Notes under the pieces: generated by a model
The model's database searches: none
What the model saw: only the letters and a program-made list of their open reading frames with translations
Told to the model about the DNA's origin: nothing
Translations under genes and position numbers: made by a program
Part shown: one piece after another, positions 17,611-26,611 of the stretch
Layout of the letters: each line of letters begins with the position of its first letter
How positions within the stretch are numbered: position 1 is the first letter of the stretch
Assembly (NCBI GenBank): GCA_024682835.1
Contig: JAIKYU010000103.1
Coordinates: 1-64,000, forward strand
Length of the DNA stretch: 64,000 bases
Origin: Lachnospiraceae bacterium
GTDB taxonomy: Bacteria > Bacillota > Clostridia > Lachnospirales > Lachnospiraceae
Reading direction: 5' to 3'

Positions 17611-18912
17611 TCACGCCCGGCCGCGGCGGCTTTTCTTTGAAGCCTGCACCTCCTGCATCTTCATCGCACGCACCTTGGAGGAGAGACCGAACAGATTGAT
17701 AAAGCCCTCCGCGTCATGATGATCGTAGAGATCTCCCGTCGTAAAGGAGGCAATGGACTCATTGTAAAGCGAATACGGCGAGGTCGTGCCGGCCTTGATG
17801 ATGTTGCCCTTATAGAGCTTGAACTTCACTTCTCCGGTGACATACTTCTGGGTGGATTCGATAAAGGCCTGCTCCGCCTCCCTGAGCGGAGTAAACCACT
17901 TGCCCTCATAGACAAGATCGGCAAACTTATTGCCCATGTCCTTCTTCATCGTGTATGTCTCGCGGTCAAGGATGAGTTCCTCCAGCTGCTGATGGGCGGC
18001 ATAAAGGATCGTGCCGCCGGGCGTTTCATAAACCCCTCTGCTCTTCATGCCGACGACGCGGTTTTCCACGATATCCACGATGCCGATACCATTTTCACCG
18101 CCCAGCTTATTGAGGGTGCGGATGATGTCGGACACCTTCATCTTCTTGCCGTTGACGGATTTAGGCACACCGCCCTCAAAGGTCATCGTGACCTCGGTCA
18201 CCTTATTCGGCGCATCCTTGGGCGTCACGCCAAGCACCAGCAGATGCTTGTAGTTGGGTTCCTCGGAAGGATCCTCCAGCTCCAGTCCCTCATGGGAAAT
18301 GTGCCAGAGATTGCGGTCGCGGCTGTAGCTTGAATCCGCGGAGAAAGGAAGATGAATGCCGTGGGCTTTGCAGTAAGCAATCTCCGACTCCCGGGAATCC
18401 ATGGTCCATTTCTCATTTCTCCAGGCCGCGATGATCCTGATGTCCGGGGCCAGTGCCTTAATGCCCAGTTCAAACCGGATCTGATCGTTGCCCTTGCCGG
18501 TCGCTCCGTGACAGATGGCCGTCGCGCCCTCCTTGCGGGCGATCTCGACAAGCTTTTTGGCAATAAGCGGTCTCGCCATGGATGTGCCCAGCAGGTAGGC
18601 GTTTTCATATACCGCGTGTGCCATGACGCAGGGAACGATGTACTCGTCGCAGAACTCGTCCACCACGTCGAGAATATAGAGCTTGGAAGCTCCGCAGCTC
18701 TTCGCACGCTCCTCAAGACCGTCCAGCTCACTCTCCTGTCCCACATCAATACAGACGCAGACGACCTCATAGTTAAAATTTTCCTTTAACCAGGGGATGA
18801 TCGCGGTGGTATCGAGACCACCGGAATAGGCAAGAATGACCTTTTCCTTTTTCGACGCTTTGGTCGAGACGGCTTTGGTAACTTTTTTGGCTGCCTGACT
18901 TACTTTGTTCAT
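17611..18912 (-). CDS. argG: Argininosuccinate synthase
   Basis: 433 residues from the ATG at 18912, which follows GGGAGG with a six-base spacer; an upstream ATG at 18945 has no such site. It joins citrulline and aspartate using ATP in the cytosol. The ATP pyrophosphatase loop [14 protein letters not shown] starts near residue 28, followed by [17 protein letters not shown] and [19 protein letters not shown]. Compared with typical family members, which begin directly before the SGGLD loop, this protein carries about 20 extra Lys/Ala-rich residues at the N-terminus and a basic tail (KKSRRGRA). argH is not adjacent. DUF1294 and LytTR genes follow closely. Confidence 0.96.
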   Translation of the reverse strand: MNKVSQAAKKVTKAVSTKASKKEKVILAYSGGLDTTAIIPWLKENFNYEVVCVCIDVGQESELDGLEERAKSCGASKLYILDVVDEFCDEYIVPCVMAHAVYENAYLLGTSMARPLIAKKLVEIARKEGATAICHGATGKGNDQIRFELGIKALAPDIRIIAAWRNEKWTMDSRESEIAYCKAHGIHLPFSADSSYSRDRNLWHISHEGLELEDPSEEPNYKHLLVLGVTPKDAPNKVTEVTMTFEGGVPKSVNGKKMKVSDIIRTLNKLGGENGIGIVDIVENRVVGMKSRGVYETPGGTILYAAHQQLEELILDRETYTMKKDMGNKFADLVYEGKWFTPLREAEQAFIESTQKYVTGEVKFKLYKGNIIKAGTTSPYSLYNESIASFTTGDLYDHHDAEGFINLFGLSSKVRAMKMQEVQASKKSRRGRA

Positions 18913-18960
18913 AGGAAACCTCCCCTGATCATTTGATATAGCCACACAATGAATCGATAC

Positions 18961-19037
18961 GGATCGCGCTTATTCCTGTCTGCGAAGGATTCTCACGCGA
19001 TCCGCTACAGTATAGCGCGAATTGAATGGAAGTGCAA
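18961..19037 (-). promoter_or_regulatory. argG promoter and leader hairpin
   Basis: On the minus strand a -10 TATACT (19009-19014) lies 17 bp from TTGCAC (19032-19037), a weak -35. The predicted transcript starts near 19003. Its leader has inverted arms GGATCGCG/CGCGATCC (18961-18968 and 18996-19003), which could fold as a 27-base loop or serve as a DNA operator. No terminator T-run or known riboswitch core was recognised, and no clear ArgR box is visible. Confidence 0.45.
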
Positions 19038-19049
19038 GAAAGAACCGAA

Positions 19050-20012
19050 TCAGCTTCTCCGGTATGCGTCCCTTTCATTCTTCATGTCATACATCCGCAT
19101 ATCCGCAAGGACGACATACTCATCCAGATCCACCATGCCTTCCTTTGCCGGCAACAGCACCCAGCCGTAACTGGCACCGATGGTATACGGGTTTGCATGC
19201 TCTTTGTTGTAGGTCTCCAGCTCCTCGTCCAGCTTTTGTCCCATCTCCTCCGGTTCTGTGCTGTCCGCCGGCAGAGTGGCCATAAGCAGAAATTCATCGC
19301 CTCCGGTTCTGACGATCCGCGAGCCCTTCGGGGCGGACGAAAGCAGCTTTCCGGACACAACGGCGATCGCCTCGTCTCCCGCCTGATGGCCGTAGGTGTC
19401 GTTGAGGTGCTTCAGCCCGTTTAAGTCCGCGACGCACACAAACAGATGGTTGCCGGTTTTTCTGGCCTCCTCCAGAACGATATCCGTGTAATAGCGCATT
19501 CCTTTTCTGTTATAGCAGCCGGTCAGTTCATCCCGCATATTTTCCTCAAACAGATCGGCATATTTATCCTGCAGTTCAAGAAGAAAGCCCCTCTGTTCCG
19601 CCTCAGCCTGCCGCTCCTTTACCTTCCGCTCGTGAATATCCTGGATCAGGAACAGGTATTCATGCCCTTCCGGACAATCCTCCCGCGTCGCGTGGCAGAA
19701 AAAGATCTCGGACCAGTAATAGTGCCCGTCATTCTGGCGGATCCGGCACTCGTAGGACGTAAACACCCTGCGCTTCAGTTCCTGTGAAAAATGTCCGGCA
19801 TCCGTAAACCGCACAAAGCCTTCCCTCTCCTCCGGGTGCAGGTTGATATAGAGATTCCCGCAGAACTCATCAAAGGAATCCGTCACCGGCAGATTCATCA
19901 GCTCCGGATTCCAATCCAACACCCGGAACAGACCGGTTTCATCATTAAGCAGCACGATCATCTGATACAGACTCTTGATTGCATTCTCAACCAGTGCTTC
20001 CATCACATTCAT
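19050..20012 (-). CDS. PAS-GGDEF diguanylate cyclase
   Basis: 320 residues, no membrane segment. A PAS-like sensor (about 12-135) begins NAIKSLYQMIVLLNDETGLFRVLDWN and contains the RQNDGHYYWSEIFFCHATRED segment. A short coiled linker (ERKVKERQAEAEQRGFLLEL) leads to a GGDEF domain (about 165-315) with DELTGCYNRKGM, VADLNGLKHLNDTYGHQAGDEA and an intact RTGGDEFLL active site. It should make cyclic di-GMP in the cytosol. The product-inhibition RxxD motif normally just upstream of GGDEF is not present. ATG at 20003 is an alternative start. The upstream spacer holds repeat copy B. Confidence 0.92.
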   Translation of the reverse strand: MNVMEALVENAIKSLYQMIVLLNDETGLFRVLDWNPELMNLPVTDSFDEFCGNLYINLHPEEREGFVRFTDAGHFSQELKRRVFTSYECRIRQNDGHYYWSEIFFCHATREDCPEGHEYLFLIQDIHERKVKERQAEAEQRGFLLELQDKYADLFEENMRDELTGCYNRKGMRYYTDIVLEEARKTGNHLFVCVADLNGLKHLNDTYGHQAGDEAIAVVSGKLLSSAPKGSRIVRTGGDEFLLMATLPADSTEPEEMGQKLDEELETYNKEHANPYTIGASYGWVLLPAKEGMVDLDEYVVLADMRMYDMKNERDAYRRS

Positions 20013-20055
20013 CCCTGTCGGTTCAATTCCTGCCGCAGTGCATCATAAGACGACC

Positions 20056-20143
20056 GCGGATTGCTCATGCTCGGGCGGGTCAGGAACTCATGCGGCGATT
20101 CATGCAGGCATGATCACCTTATGATTCTTGACCCTGGCATCAT
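20056..20143. repeat. Intergenic hairpin repeat, copy B
   Basis: This matches the second half of copy A: TTGCTCATG, TCGGGCGGGTC, ACTCATGCGGCG, a central CATGCAGGCATG hairpin, then CTTATGA and TTGACCCTGGCATCAT. It lies in the 301-bp gene-free spacer between the GGDEF and malic enzyme genes. Differences from copy A in one arm are partly matched in the other, as expected if the hairpin is conserved. Confidence 0.65.
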
Positions 20144-20217
20144 ATTATAGCGAATCATTTGAAGAAGTACAATTGTTCCACTGGAGATTATTCATTTCCA
20201 AAACAGCGGAAGTCTGA

Positions 20218-20286
20218 TATAATGTGATGCCGGAGTCAAAAGCTCATGCAGGCGGCAGAATGCCGGTTTTCCGGCACCGCATCATC
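20218..20286 (+). promoter_or_regulatory. Malic enzyme promoter and leader, with partial repeat copy D
   Basis: A TATAAT at 20218-20223 lacks a good -35. The predicted leader contains GATGCC...GTCAAAAGCTCAT (20226-20247), which is the reverse complement of the end of the intergenic repeat. It also contains a perfect TGCCGG/CCGGCA hairpin with a TTTT loop at about 20260-20275. The ribosome site CAGGGGG is just upstream of the gene start. Confidence 0.45.
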
Positions 20287-20313
20287 ATACAAAACAGATT
20301 CAGGGGGTAAAAA

Positions 20314-21492
20314 ATGAATTACGCAGAGGAATCATTAAGGTTACATGATGAATGGAAGGGCAAGATCGAGGTGATCTCCCGGGTGCCCGTAAAATCGAGG
20401 GAAGACCTGTCCCTGGCTTATACCCCGGGCGTGGCCGAGCCCTGTCTGGAGATCCAAAAGGATATCAACCGCTCCTATGACCTGACGAGAAGGCACAATC
20501 TCTGCGCCGTCATCACGGACGGCTCGGCTGTGCTGGGTCTCGGCGACATCGGTCCGGAGGCGGGCATGCCGGTCATGGAAGGGAAATGCGTCCTCTTCAA
20601 ATCCTTCGGTGACGTGGATGCCTTCCCGCTCTGTGTGAAGACGCAGGATGTGGACGAATTTGTGCGGACCGTGGCACTGATTTCCGGCTCCTTCGGCGGC
20701 ATCAATCTGGAGGACATCGCGGCCCCCCGCTGCTTTGAAATCGAGCGAAAGCTCAAGGAGCAGACCGATATTCCGATCTTTCACGATGATCAGCACGGCA
20801 CAGCCGTGATCACGCTGGCGGGTCTCACCAATGCCCTGAAGGTCGTGGACAAGAACAGGGAGGAGGTCCGCATCGTCACCTCCGGTGCAGGCGCCGCAGC
20901 CATCGCCATCGTAAAGCTTCTGCTCTCCGCGGGATTTAAGCACATCACCATGTGTGACCGCAGGGGTGCAATCTACGAGGGAAGGGAAGGCCTGAACTGG
21001 ATCAAGGAGGAGATGGCGAAGGTAACCAACCTGGAGAAAAAGGCCGGATCCATCGCCGACATGCTCGTCGGCGCCGACGTCTTCATCGGAGTTTCCGCTC
21101 CCGGCACCGTCACCACCGACATGGTAAAGACCATGAACCGGGATGCGATCATCTTCGCCTGCGCCAACCCGACGCCGGAGATCTTTCCGGATGACGCCAG
21201 GGCGGGAGGCGCGGCCGTCATCGCCACCGGCAGAAGCGATTTTCCGAACCAGATCAATAACGTGCTGGCGTTTCCCGGGATTTTCCGCGGCACCTTCGAT
21301 GTGCGTGCCTCCGATATCAATGAAGAAATGAAAATGGCGGCCGCCGGTGCACTGGCGGGCCTGATTTCCGATGAGGAGCTCAATGCGGATTACATCATTC
21401 CCTATGCCTTTGATCCGAAGGTCGGTCCGGCCGTGGCAAAGGCCGTAGCACAGGCCGCCATCAACAGCGGAGTCGCAAGAATCCGTCCTTAA
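20314..21492 (+). CDS. NAD(P)-dependent malic enzyme (short form)
   Basis: 392 residues from an ATG preceded by AGGGGG. It oxidatively decarboxylates malate to pyruvate in the cytosol. Family landmarks are LSLAYTPGVAEPC near 30, the substrate/metal region VITDGSAVLGLGDIGPEAGMPVMEGK, FHDDQHGTAVITLAG near 150, a Rossmann loop TSGAGAAAIAIVKLL, and ACANPTPEI near 285. The length matches the bacterial short form without the C-terminal phosphotransacetylase-like domain. It appears monocistronic, converging on the sugar importer operon. Confidence 0.96.
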   Translation: MNYAEESLRLHDEWKGKIEVISRVPVKSREDLSLAYTPGVAEPCLEIQKDINRSYDLTRRHNLCAVITDGSAVLGLGDIGPEAGMPVMEGKCVLFKSFGDVDAFPLCVKTQDVDEFVRTVALISGSFGGINLEDIAAPRCFEIERKLKEQTDIPIFHDDQHGTAVITLAGLTNALKVVDKNREEVRIVTSGAGAAAIAIVKLLLSAGFKHITMCDRRGAIYEGREGLNWIKEEMAKVTNLEKKAGSIADMLVGADVFIGVSAPGTVTTDMVKTMNRDAIIFACANPTPEIFPDDARAGGAAVIATGRSDFPNQINNVLAFPGIFRGTFDVRASDINEEMKMAAAGALAGLISDEELNADYIIPYAFDPKVGPAVAKAVAQAAINSGVARIRP

Positions 21493-21493
21493 C

Positions 21494-21548
21494 GGTCCCT
21501 TTGGACCTGTCTCCTCGCGGCTCATCTCTTCAGAATGCCCCGCGAGGA
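21494..21548. terminator. Convergent hairpin between malic enzyme and importer operon
   Basis: GGTCC/GGACC (21494-21507) is followed by a nine-bp perfect stem TCCTCGCGG/CCGCGAGGA (21512-21548) with a 19-base loop. Neither side has a long T-run, so termination efficiency is uncertain. The position between convergent genes supports a bidirectional role. Confidence 0.45.
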
Positions 21549-21591
21549 TCATATTCCGATTCCGGCGCAGCTTCCGCGTAAAGCTCCTCTC

Positions 21592-22647
21592 CTACGGCTC
21601 TTCCACCTCATAGGCCACACCGTCAACCATGACGGTGCGCACGTCGGAAAGAGAGCTGTAGATCTTCTCATCCACATAGTTGAATTTGTCCGGCGTCTCG
21701 CCGCGCTCAAGCATTTCAATCAGCGCGCGGACCCGGGGGCCGTGCAGCGGGTTACATTCGCCGATGCAGGCTATTTTCCCCTCCCGCGCGTAGGCGCGGG
21801 CCTCTTCATTGACGCCGTCAAAGGATAACACCAGGATATCGCCGCGGGCGGGATCATTTCCCACTCTTTTTCCGGCTGCCTCGATCGCCTCGATCGCTCC
21901 GATGGCCTCGTTGTCGTTTTCGCAGTAGACCACATTGATCCGGTCGTTGAAGCGGCCAAGCATCGCCGACATCACCTCTCTCCCCTTGGTCTGGGTAAAC
22001 TCCCCGCTCATCTCGGCGAGCAGTTCCCACCCATAGGCGCGAGATGCGTTGGCAAGGCCTCTGGTGCGCCCGATCTGTGCCGTGGAGCCGATGGTCCCCT
22101 GGATATTTACCACATGCAGACTGCGGCCGGAAATCCCCTTTCCGGCTGCGTAGGCACGAAGCCAGGCTGTGATCTTTTTCCCCTCCAGTTCGAAATCCGA
22201 TCCCACCCAGCAGGTATAGAGCGACTTGTCCTTCACGTCCACCCTCCTGTCCACGAGGATCACCGGTATGCCGGCTTCCCTGGCCTCCTCCAGAACGGAC
22301 TCCCACCCCGTCTCTGTCGCCGGCGCCAGCACAATATAATCCACCTCCTGTTGGATAAAGGTGCGGATTGCCGTGATCTGGTTGGACTGCTTCTGCTGCC
22401 CGTTCTGATACAGCAGCTGATAGCCGTCCGCCTTGGGAAAAGCGGCAAGCATAGATTCGGTATTGGCTCTGCGCCAGTCGGATTCTGCGCCGAGCTGCGA
22501 GAATCCGATGGTGATAACATCTCCGGATTCCGATGGTTCTTCAGTGGCATCCTCTGCTGCGGCCGGCACAGCAAAGCTGCTCCCGCAGCCGGTTAAAACC
22601 GACAGCAGGAGCAGCCACAGACAGATCAGACGTAAACAACGTTTCAT
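21592..22647 (-). CDS. ytfQ: Sugar ABC transporter substrate-binding lipoprotein (YtfQ-like)
   Basis: 351 residues. The signal peptide ends in the lipobox SVLTGC (Cys 21), so it is lipid-anchored outside the cell. The mature part is a type I periplasmic binding fold close to E. coli YtfQ, the galactofuranose-binding protein: VITIGFSQLGAESDWRRANT, QKQSNQITAIRTFIQQEVDYI, APATETGWESVLEEA, VDRRVDVKDKSLY and CENDNEAIGAIEAIEAAG. It is the last gene of the ATPase-permease-permease-binding protein run. Its own ribosome site is weak, and it starts 30 bp after the second permease. A second, divergent binding protein (26612-27619) sits at the other end of the locus. Confidence 0.88.
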   Translation of the reverse strand: MKRCLRLICLWLLLLSVLTGCGSSFAVPAAAEDATEEPSESGDVITIGFSQLGAESDWRRANTESMLAAFPKADGYQLLYQNGQQKQSNQITAIRTFIQQEVDYIVLAPATETGWESVLEEAREAGIPVILVDRRVDVKDKSLYTCWVGSDFELEGKKITAWLRAYAAGKGISGRSLHVVNIQGTIGSTAQIGRTRGLANASRAYGWELLAEMSGEFTQTKGREVMSAMLGRFNDRINVVYCENDNEAIGAIEAIEAAGKRVGNDPARGDILVLSFDGVNEEARAYAREGKIACIGECNPLHGPRVRALIEMLERGETPDKFNYVDEKIYSSLSDVRTVMVDGVAYEVEEP

Positions 22648-22677
22648 TTGTTCAATCCGTATTCCGCGGGCAGTGCA

Positions 22678-23715
22678 TTATTCCAAAGCCCGCTTTTTCT
22701 GTGCCATCACCACACTCTGAATCACCAGGAACAGGCAGAGCATGGAGGCGATGGTAATTCCGGTCCACCAGGCGTCTCCAAGGCCGGCACCGCTGACGAT
22801 ATTCTGTATCGTGCTCAGTGACAGCACACCGAACAGCGTACCGATGATATTGCCCACGCCGCCGGTCAGCATCGTACCGCCGATGATGGATGAGGCAATG
22901 GCATTCATCTCCATACCCATCGCATTGTCCGCCGACGAGGAACCGACGTGCAGCAGGTAGACATAGCCGGCTATTCCGGCCAGAAGGCCGCAGATCAGAT
23001 GCGCCAGAAACTTTGTCCGCTTTACGTTGATGCCCAGCATCAGTGCGCTCTGCTTGTTGCCGCCCACCGCATAAAAGCTGCGGCCGAGCTTCGTCCAGCG
23101 AAGCACAATAAACAGAATCACCACGAGAAGGAGCGCCACAATCACGCCGATTTCCACATAAGCGGGAATGTAGATTCCCTTCCGGTTGACGCTTCCCATT
23201 CCCGGTACATTGATCCGGGTGTTTTTCAGAGCATTGAACACATCACTCGCCACATTGAAGTGGGCCGTGTGCACGATGGTCGACATCCCGCGGGCAAAGA
23301 ACATACCTGCCAGGGAGACAATAAACGGCTGGATGTCCAGATAAGCCACCAGAAAGCCCTGCACCAGACCGTACAGGAGACCCACACCGATGGCGATCAG
23401 GATGGAGCCGAAGATATTTCCCTCATGGAAGTCCAGATAAACCGCACAACAGGTGGACACCAACGCCACCACGCCGCCGACCGAGATATCGATGCTGCCC
23501 GTGATCATCACCAGGCTCATTCCGCAGGCCGTGATGATCAGCGCGGAATTGTTGTTGAGGATATCGAAGAATTTCTGCGGCTTCAGGAAGCCCTCCCCCT
23601 GAAAAAGGATGGCTCCGATATACATCAGGAAGAAAATGACGATCGTGATTGCAAGCAGCAGATTCGTGTCGCTGACTCTGGTAAAAATACTGCTCTTCTT
23701 GTTCTCCGCTTTCAC
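22678..23715 (-). CDS. Sugar ABC transporter permease (YjfF/RbsC family)
   Basis: 345 residues with about eight to ten hydrophobic helices. The start is GTG, directly adjoining the TGA of the preceding permease gene and served by GGAGGTGG. Family landmarks are LIITACGMSLVMITGSIDISVGGVVALVST near 55-85, FIVSLAGMFFARGMS, VGGNKQSALMLGINVKRTKFLAH and the NAMGMEMNAIASSIIGGTMLTGGVGN block, typical of BPD_transp_2 permeases for ribose or galactofuranose. It should pair with the upstream permease to form the membrane channel. Confidence 0.92.
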   Translation of the reverse strand: MKAENKKSSIFTRVSDTNLLLAITIVIFFLMYIGAILFQGEGFLKPQKFFDILNNNSALIITACGMSLVMITGSIDISVGGVVALVSTCCAVYLDFHEGNIFGSILIAIGVGLLYGLVQGFLVAYLDIQPFIVSLAGMFFARGMSTIVHTAHFNVASDVFNALKNTRINVPGMGSVNRKGIYIPAYVEIGVIVALLLVVILFIVLRWTKLGRSFYAVGGNKQSALMLGINVKRTKFLAHLICGLLAGIAGYVYLLHVGSSSADNAMGMEMNAIASSIIGGTMLTGGVGNIIGTLFGVLSLSTIQNIVSGAGLGDAWWTGITIASMLCLFLVIQSVVMAQKKRALE

Positions 23716-24804
23716 TCAGGCCACCTCCTTCTTTGCAGACGTAAACCTTTTGGTTAACTGCGAGAAATAGTTTCTGACCACCGGCGCCGAGGAGACCACC
23801 AGAAGAATGACCACCACGGCCTTGTAGGCAGGTCTCGCCTCCGAGTCCACCTTGAAGCGGTAGAGGGTGGTCGTCAGGAACTGGATGATATACGCGCCCA
23901 GAATGGAAGCCCACATGTTGAATTTGCCACCGGAGAGAGCATTGCCACCCAATGCCACCGCGAGGATCGCATCCATCTCAATGTCCTTGGCGATCACCGA
24001 GTAGTTGATGGTGGAGATGCGGCTCACCTTGATGAGGGCCGCCACCGCCACGCAAAGACCCAGGATCACAAAGGACAGAAACTTGATAAAGGTGGGATTG
24101 ATTCCATTGAGGCGTGAGGAATTCTCATTGATTCCGACCGCCTGGGTGTACAGTCCCAGATTGGTAAATTTTAACACCAGCATGATCGCGACGATGCATG
24201 CTGCGGCAATGAACACCGAGGTGGGAATCGGAATGCCCGGAATACAGCCCGCAAACCAGGCAAACTTCGGATCCGGTACAATCGGCAGCTCATTGTTGTT
24301 GATCCATGCCGCGATGGAGCGACCTGCCGTAAAGAGAATCAGCGTTGCCACCATCGGCTGAATCTTGAACGCCGATACCAGTGCGCCGTTGAAGGCGCCG
24401 CAGAGCATACCGACAAGGCATGCCACAAGAAATGCCAGGATCACCGGTGCCTGTGTGGCGGTCGGGCGCGGATTGTCCCCGCAGAGGACCCTGAGCATGG
24501 CGGAACCGGCCACCGCGATCGTAGCGCCCACGGAGATATCCTGTCCGCCGGAGGCTGCCGTCACCAGCGTCATGCCTATGGCAAGGATGGCAAGCTCCGA
24601 TCCGTTGTCAAGGATGCTGATCAGCGATCCGGAGAGCACAGGGAAACCGTCGTTGTTGAGTCCCATCGTGACGACGAAAAAGCTCGGATCCTTGATCAGA
24701 TTGACAATCACGAGAATGAGGATGGCGAGAACCGGGATAAACATCTGATTCCCGACGATCTTCTTCCAAATGCCTCCTGTTTTTATTTTCTTCTTTGCGC
24801 TCAT
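23716..24804 (-). CDS. Sugar ABC transporter permease (YtfT/RbsC family)
   Basis: 362 residues with multiple membrane helices. The ATG overlaps the stop of the ATPase gene by four bases. BPD_transp_2 features include LAILAIGMTLVTAASGGQDISVGATIAVAGSA near 75-105, QPMVATLILFTAGRSIAAWIN, AVGINENSSRLNGINPTFIKF and AKDIEMDAILAVALGGNALSGGKFN near 275. It is one of two non-identical permeases of the same importer, as in the YtfRT-YjfF system. Confidence 0.92.
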   Translation of the reverse strand: MSAKKKIKTGGIWKKIVGNQMFIPVLAILILVIVNLIKDPSFFVVTMGLNNDGFPVLSGSLISILDNGSELAILAIGMTLVTAASGGQDISVGATIAVAGSAMLRVLCGDNPRPTATQAPVILAFLVACLVGMLCGAFNGALVSAFKIQPMVATLILFTAGRSIAAWINNNELPIVPDPKFAWFAGCIPGIPIPTSVFIAAACIVAIMLVLKFTNLGLYTQAVGINENSSRLNGINPTFIKFLSFVILGLCVAVAALIKVSRISTINYSVIAKDIEMDAILAVALGGNALSGGKFNMWASILGAYIIQFLTTTLYRFKVDSEARPAYKAVVVILLVVSSAPVVRNYFSQLTKRFTSAKKEVA

Positions 24805-26318
24805 GCTTTGCTCTCCCCTCCGGCGATCGTGCTCATGATCTTATTCTGCGTCAGATCATCGCCTGAAAGCTCTCCGACCACCTTTCTGTCGCGCATCACC
24901 ACCAGCCTCGAGCAGGTGCGCAGCATCTCATCCGTCTCGGAGGAGATGAATGTCACGCTCATTCCCTCGGAAGCAAGCTCCAGCACCAGCTTCTGGATAT
25001 CCACCTTGGTGCCGACATCGATTCCGCGGGTCGGCTCATCCAGGATCAGATAATCCGGATGCATGAGCAGCCATCTTGCCAGAATCACCTTCTGCTGGTT
25101 GCCGCCGGAGAGGGATTTGATCGGCGTGTCGGCAGAAGCGGTCTTGATGTTGAGCTTCTTGATATACTCATCCGCAAACGCATTGGCCTTTGCCCTGGAG
25201 AAGGGTTTAAAGAAGCCTGTCAGCACCTGAAGTGCCAGGATGATATTCTCCCGAACCGACAGGTCGCCGACAATGCCGTCCACCTTGCGGTCCTCCGGCA
25301 GATAGGCGATGCCGCACTTCATGGCGTCAATAGGCTTTGCGATCTTCACGGGCTTGCCGTGCATCTTCACGCTTCCCTTCAGCACGCGGTCCGCACCGAA
25401 AATCGCACGGACACACTCGCTGCGGCCGGATCCCAGAAGGCCGGTGAAGCCGTTGACCTCACCCTTTTTGATATGGAAGTCAAAGGGCTTGATTCCGGCG
25501 TCGCTCTGCAGGTCCTTGGCCTCAAAGACATCCTCTCCCGAATCCTTTCCCTGATAACCGCCGCCTTCTCCCTTGATGTCGGAAAGATCGTCCATCTCCT
25601 TGCCGAGCATCTTGGCAACCAGCTGCACGCGGGGCAGATCCTTGATCTCATACTCCCCCACCAGCTGACCGTCCCTGAGAACGGTGATCTTGTCGCAGAC
25701 CTCATAGACCTGATCCAGAAAGTGCGTGACAAAGATGATGCCGACACCGCGGGATTTCAGATCCCGCATCAGGCCGAAAAGCTTTTCCACCTCCTGCTCA
25801 TCCAGAGAGGAGGTCGGCTCATCCAGAATCAGTACCTTGCACTCCATATCCACGGCGCGCGCAATGGCGACCATCTGCTGCACTGCGATGGAACAGCTCG
25901 CCAGCTGCTGGGTCGCCTTCGCCGGGATGTCCAGGGAACGGAGCAGCTTTTCCGCGTCTGTATTCATCTGCTTCCAGTTGGTGATCTGTCCCTTGCCGCG
26001 GCCGATATACATATTTTCCGCCACCGTCAGATTAGGGCAGAGCGTGATTTCCTGATAAACCGTGCTGATACCTAAATTCTGGGCGTCCTGAGGGGAATGA
26101 ATCTGCACCTCCCCGGTACCCTGAAGGGAAATGGTCCCTCCATCCTTGGTGTAGACGCCCGTAAGCACCTTGATCAACGTGGATTTTCCGGCGCCGTTCT
26201 CCCCCATCAGTGCGTGAATCTCTCCCTCGTTCAGGAAAAAATCCACCCCCTGCAGGGCACGCACACCGGGAAAGGTCTTGTCGATCCCGCGCATTTCAAG
26301 AATTCTCTTCTCGTTCAC
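24801..26318 (-). CDS. Sugar ABC transporter ATP-binding protein (double ATPase)
   Basis: 505 residues from a GTG start preceded by a G-rich site (AGGGGGGG). It has two fused nucleotide-binding domains, as in RbsA, MglA and YtfR. The first has GENGAGKST near 40 and ILDEPTSSLDEQE near 165, with a signature replaced by ASCSIAVQQM. The second has LLGSGRSE in place of a full Walker A, and an intact LSGGNQQKVILARWL and ILDEPTRGIDVG near 430. A degenerate second Walker A is usual in this family. It is the first gene of the four-gene importer run and is separated from the upstream binding-protein gene by a terminator. Confidence 0.95.
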   Translation of the reverse strand: MNEKRILEMRGIDKTFPGVRALQGVDFFLNEGEIHALMGENGAGKSTLIKVLTGVYTKDGGTISLQGTGEVQIHSPQDAQNLGISTVYQEITLCPNLTVAENMYIGRGKGQITNWKQMNTDAEKLLRSLDIPAKATQQLASCSIAVQQMVAIARAVDMECKVLILDEPTSSLDEQEVEKLFGLMRDLKSRGVGIIFVTHFLDQVYEVCDKITVLRDGQLVGEYEIKDLPRVQLVAKMLGKEMDDLSDIKGEGGGYQGKDSGEDVFEAKDLQSDAGIKPFDFHIKKGEVNGFTGLLGSGRSECVRAIFGADRVLKGSVKMHGKPVKIAKPIDAMKCGIAYLPEDRKVDGIVGDLSVRENIILALQVLTGFFKPFSRAKANAFADEYIKKLNIKTASADTPIKSLSGGNQQKVILARWLLMHPDYLILDEPTRGIDVGTKVDIQKLVLELASEGMSVTFISSETDEMLRTCSRLVVMRDRKVVGELSGDDLTQNKIMSTIAGGESKA

Positions 26319-26370
26319 CGTTCCCCCCCTGTAAATTCCTTCAGAAAGCGCTGATTAGGCGCATCATTCC

Positions 26371-26414
26371 CAAAAAAGAGCGGTGCGGCGGTCCGTCAGG
26401 ATGTCGCCGCACCG
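26371..26414 (-). terminator. Intrinsic terminator between binding protein and ATPase genes
   Basis: Perfect ten-bp stem CGGTGCGGCG/CGCCGCACCG with a 14-base loop; on the minus strand it is followed by GCTC and six T residues. It lies after the first binding-protein gene and before the ATPase gene, and would lower expression of the downstream transport genes relative to the binding protein. Confidence 0.75.
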
Positions 26415-26483
26415 TTTTCCTATTTCTCAAATTCTGATACCCAAAACCGCTTCGTCACTTCGTAACCCCCGCGATTTTGCAAA

Positions 26484-26611
26484 CATTCGCAATCCGCTGC
26501 GATGCCTTGCGGATCAGGCATCTTACTGCTTGCTCATGTTTGTAAAACGCCCAGGGTCACATATCATATCGAGCAAGCTCGAATGATATGTGACTTTGAC
26601 GTCTTGTATCA
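26484..26611. repeat. Intergenic hairpin repeat, copy C
   Basis: This shares the first half of copy A: CATTCGCAATCCGC, GCGATGCC...GGCATCTT and CTGCTTGCTCATGTT. The second half is replaced by a perfect 12-bp palindromic arm pair GTCACATATCAT/ATGATATGTGAC (26556-26594) before the common end TATCATC. It sits immediately after the stop of the binding-protein gene, where its stem-loop may also protect the 3' end of that mRNA. Nothing codes here. Confidence 0.65.

Noticed and set aside
18961-19003. Known riboswitch or T-box before argG
   Set aside because: Only a simple inverted repeat is visible; no conserved riboswitch core, T-box sequence or terminator/antiterminator pair was found.
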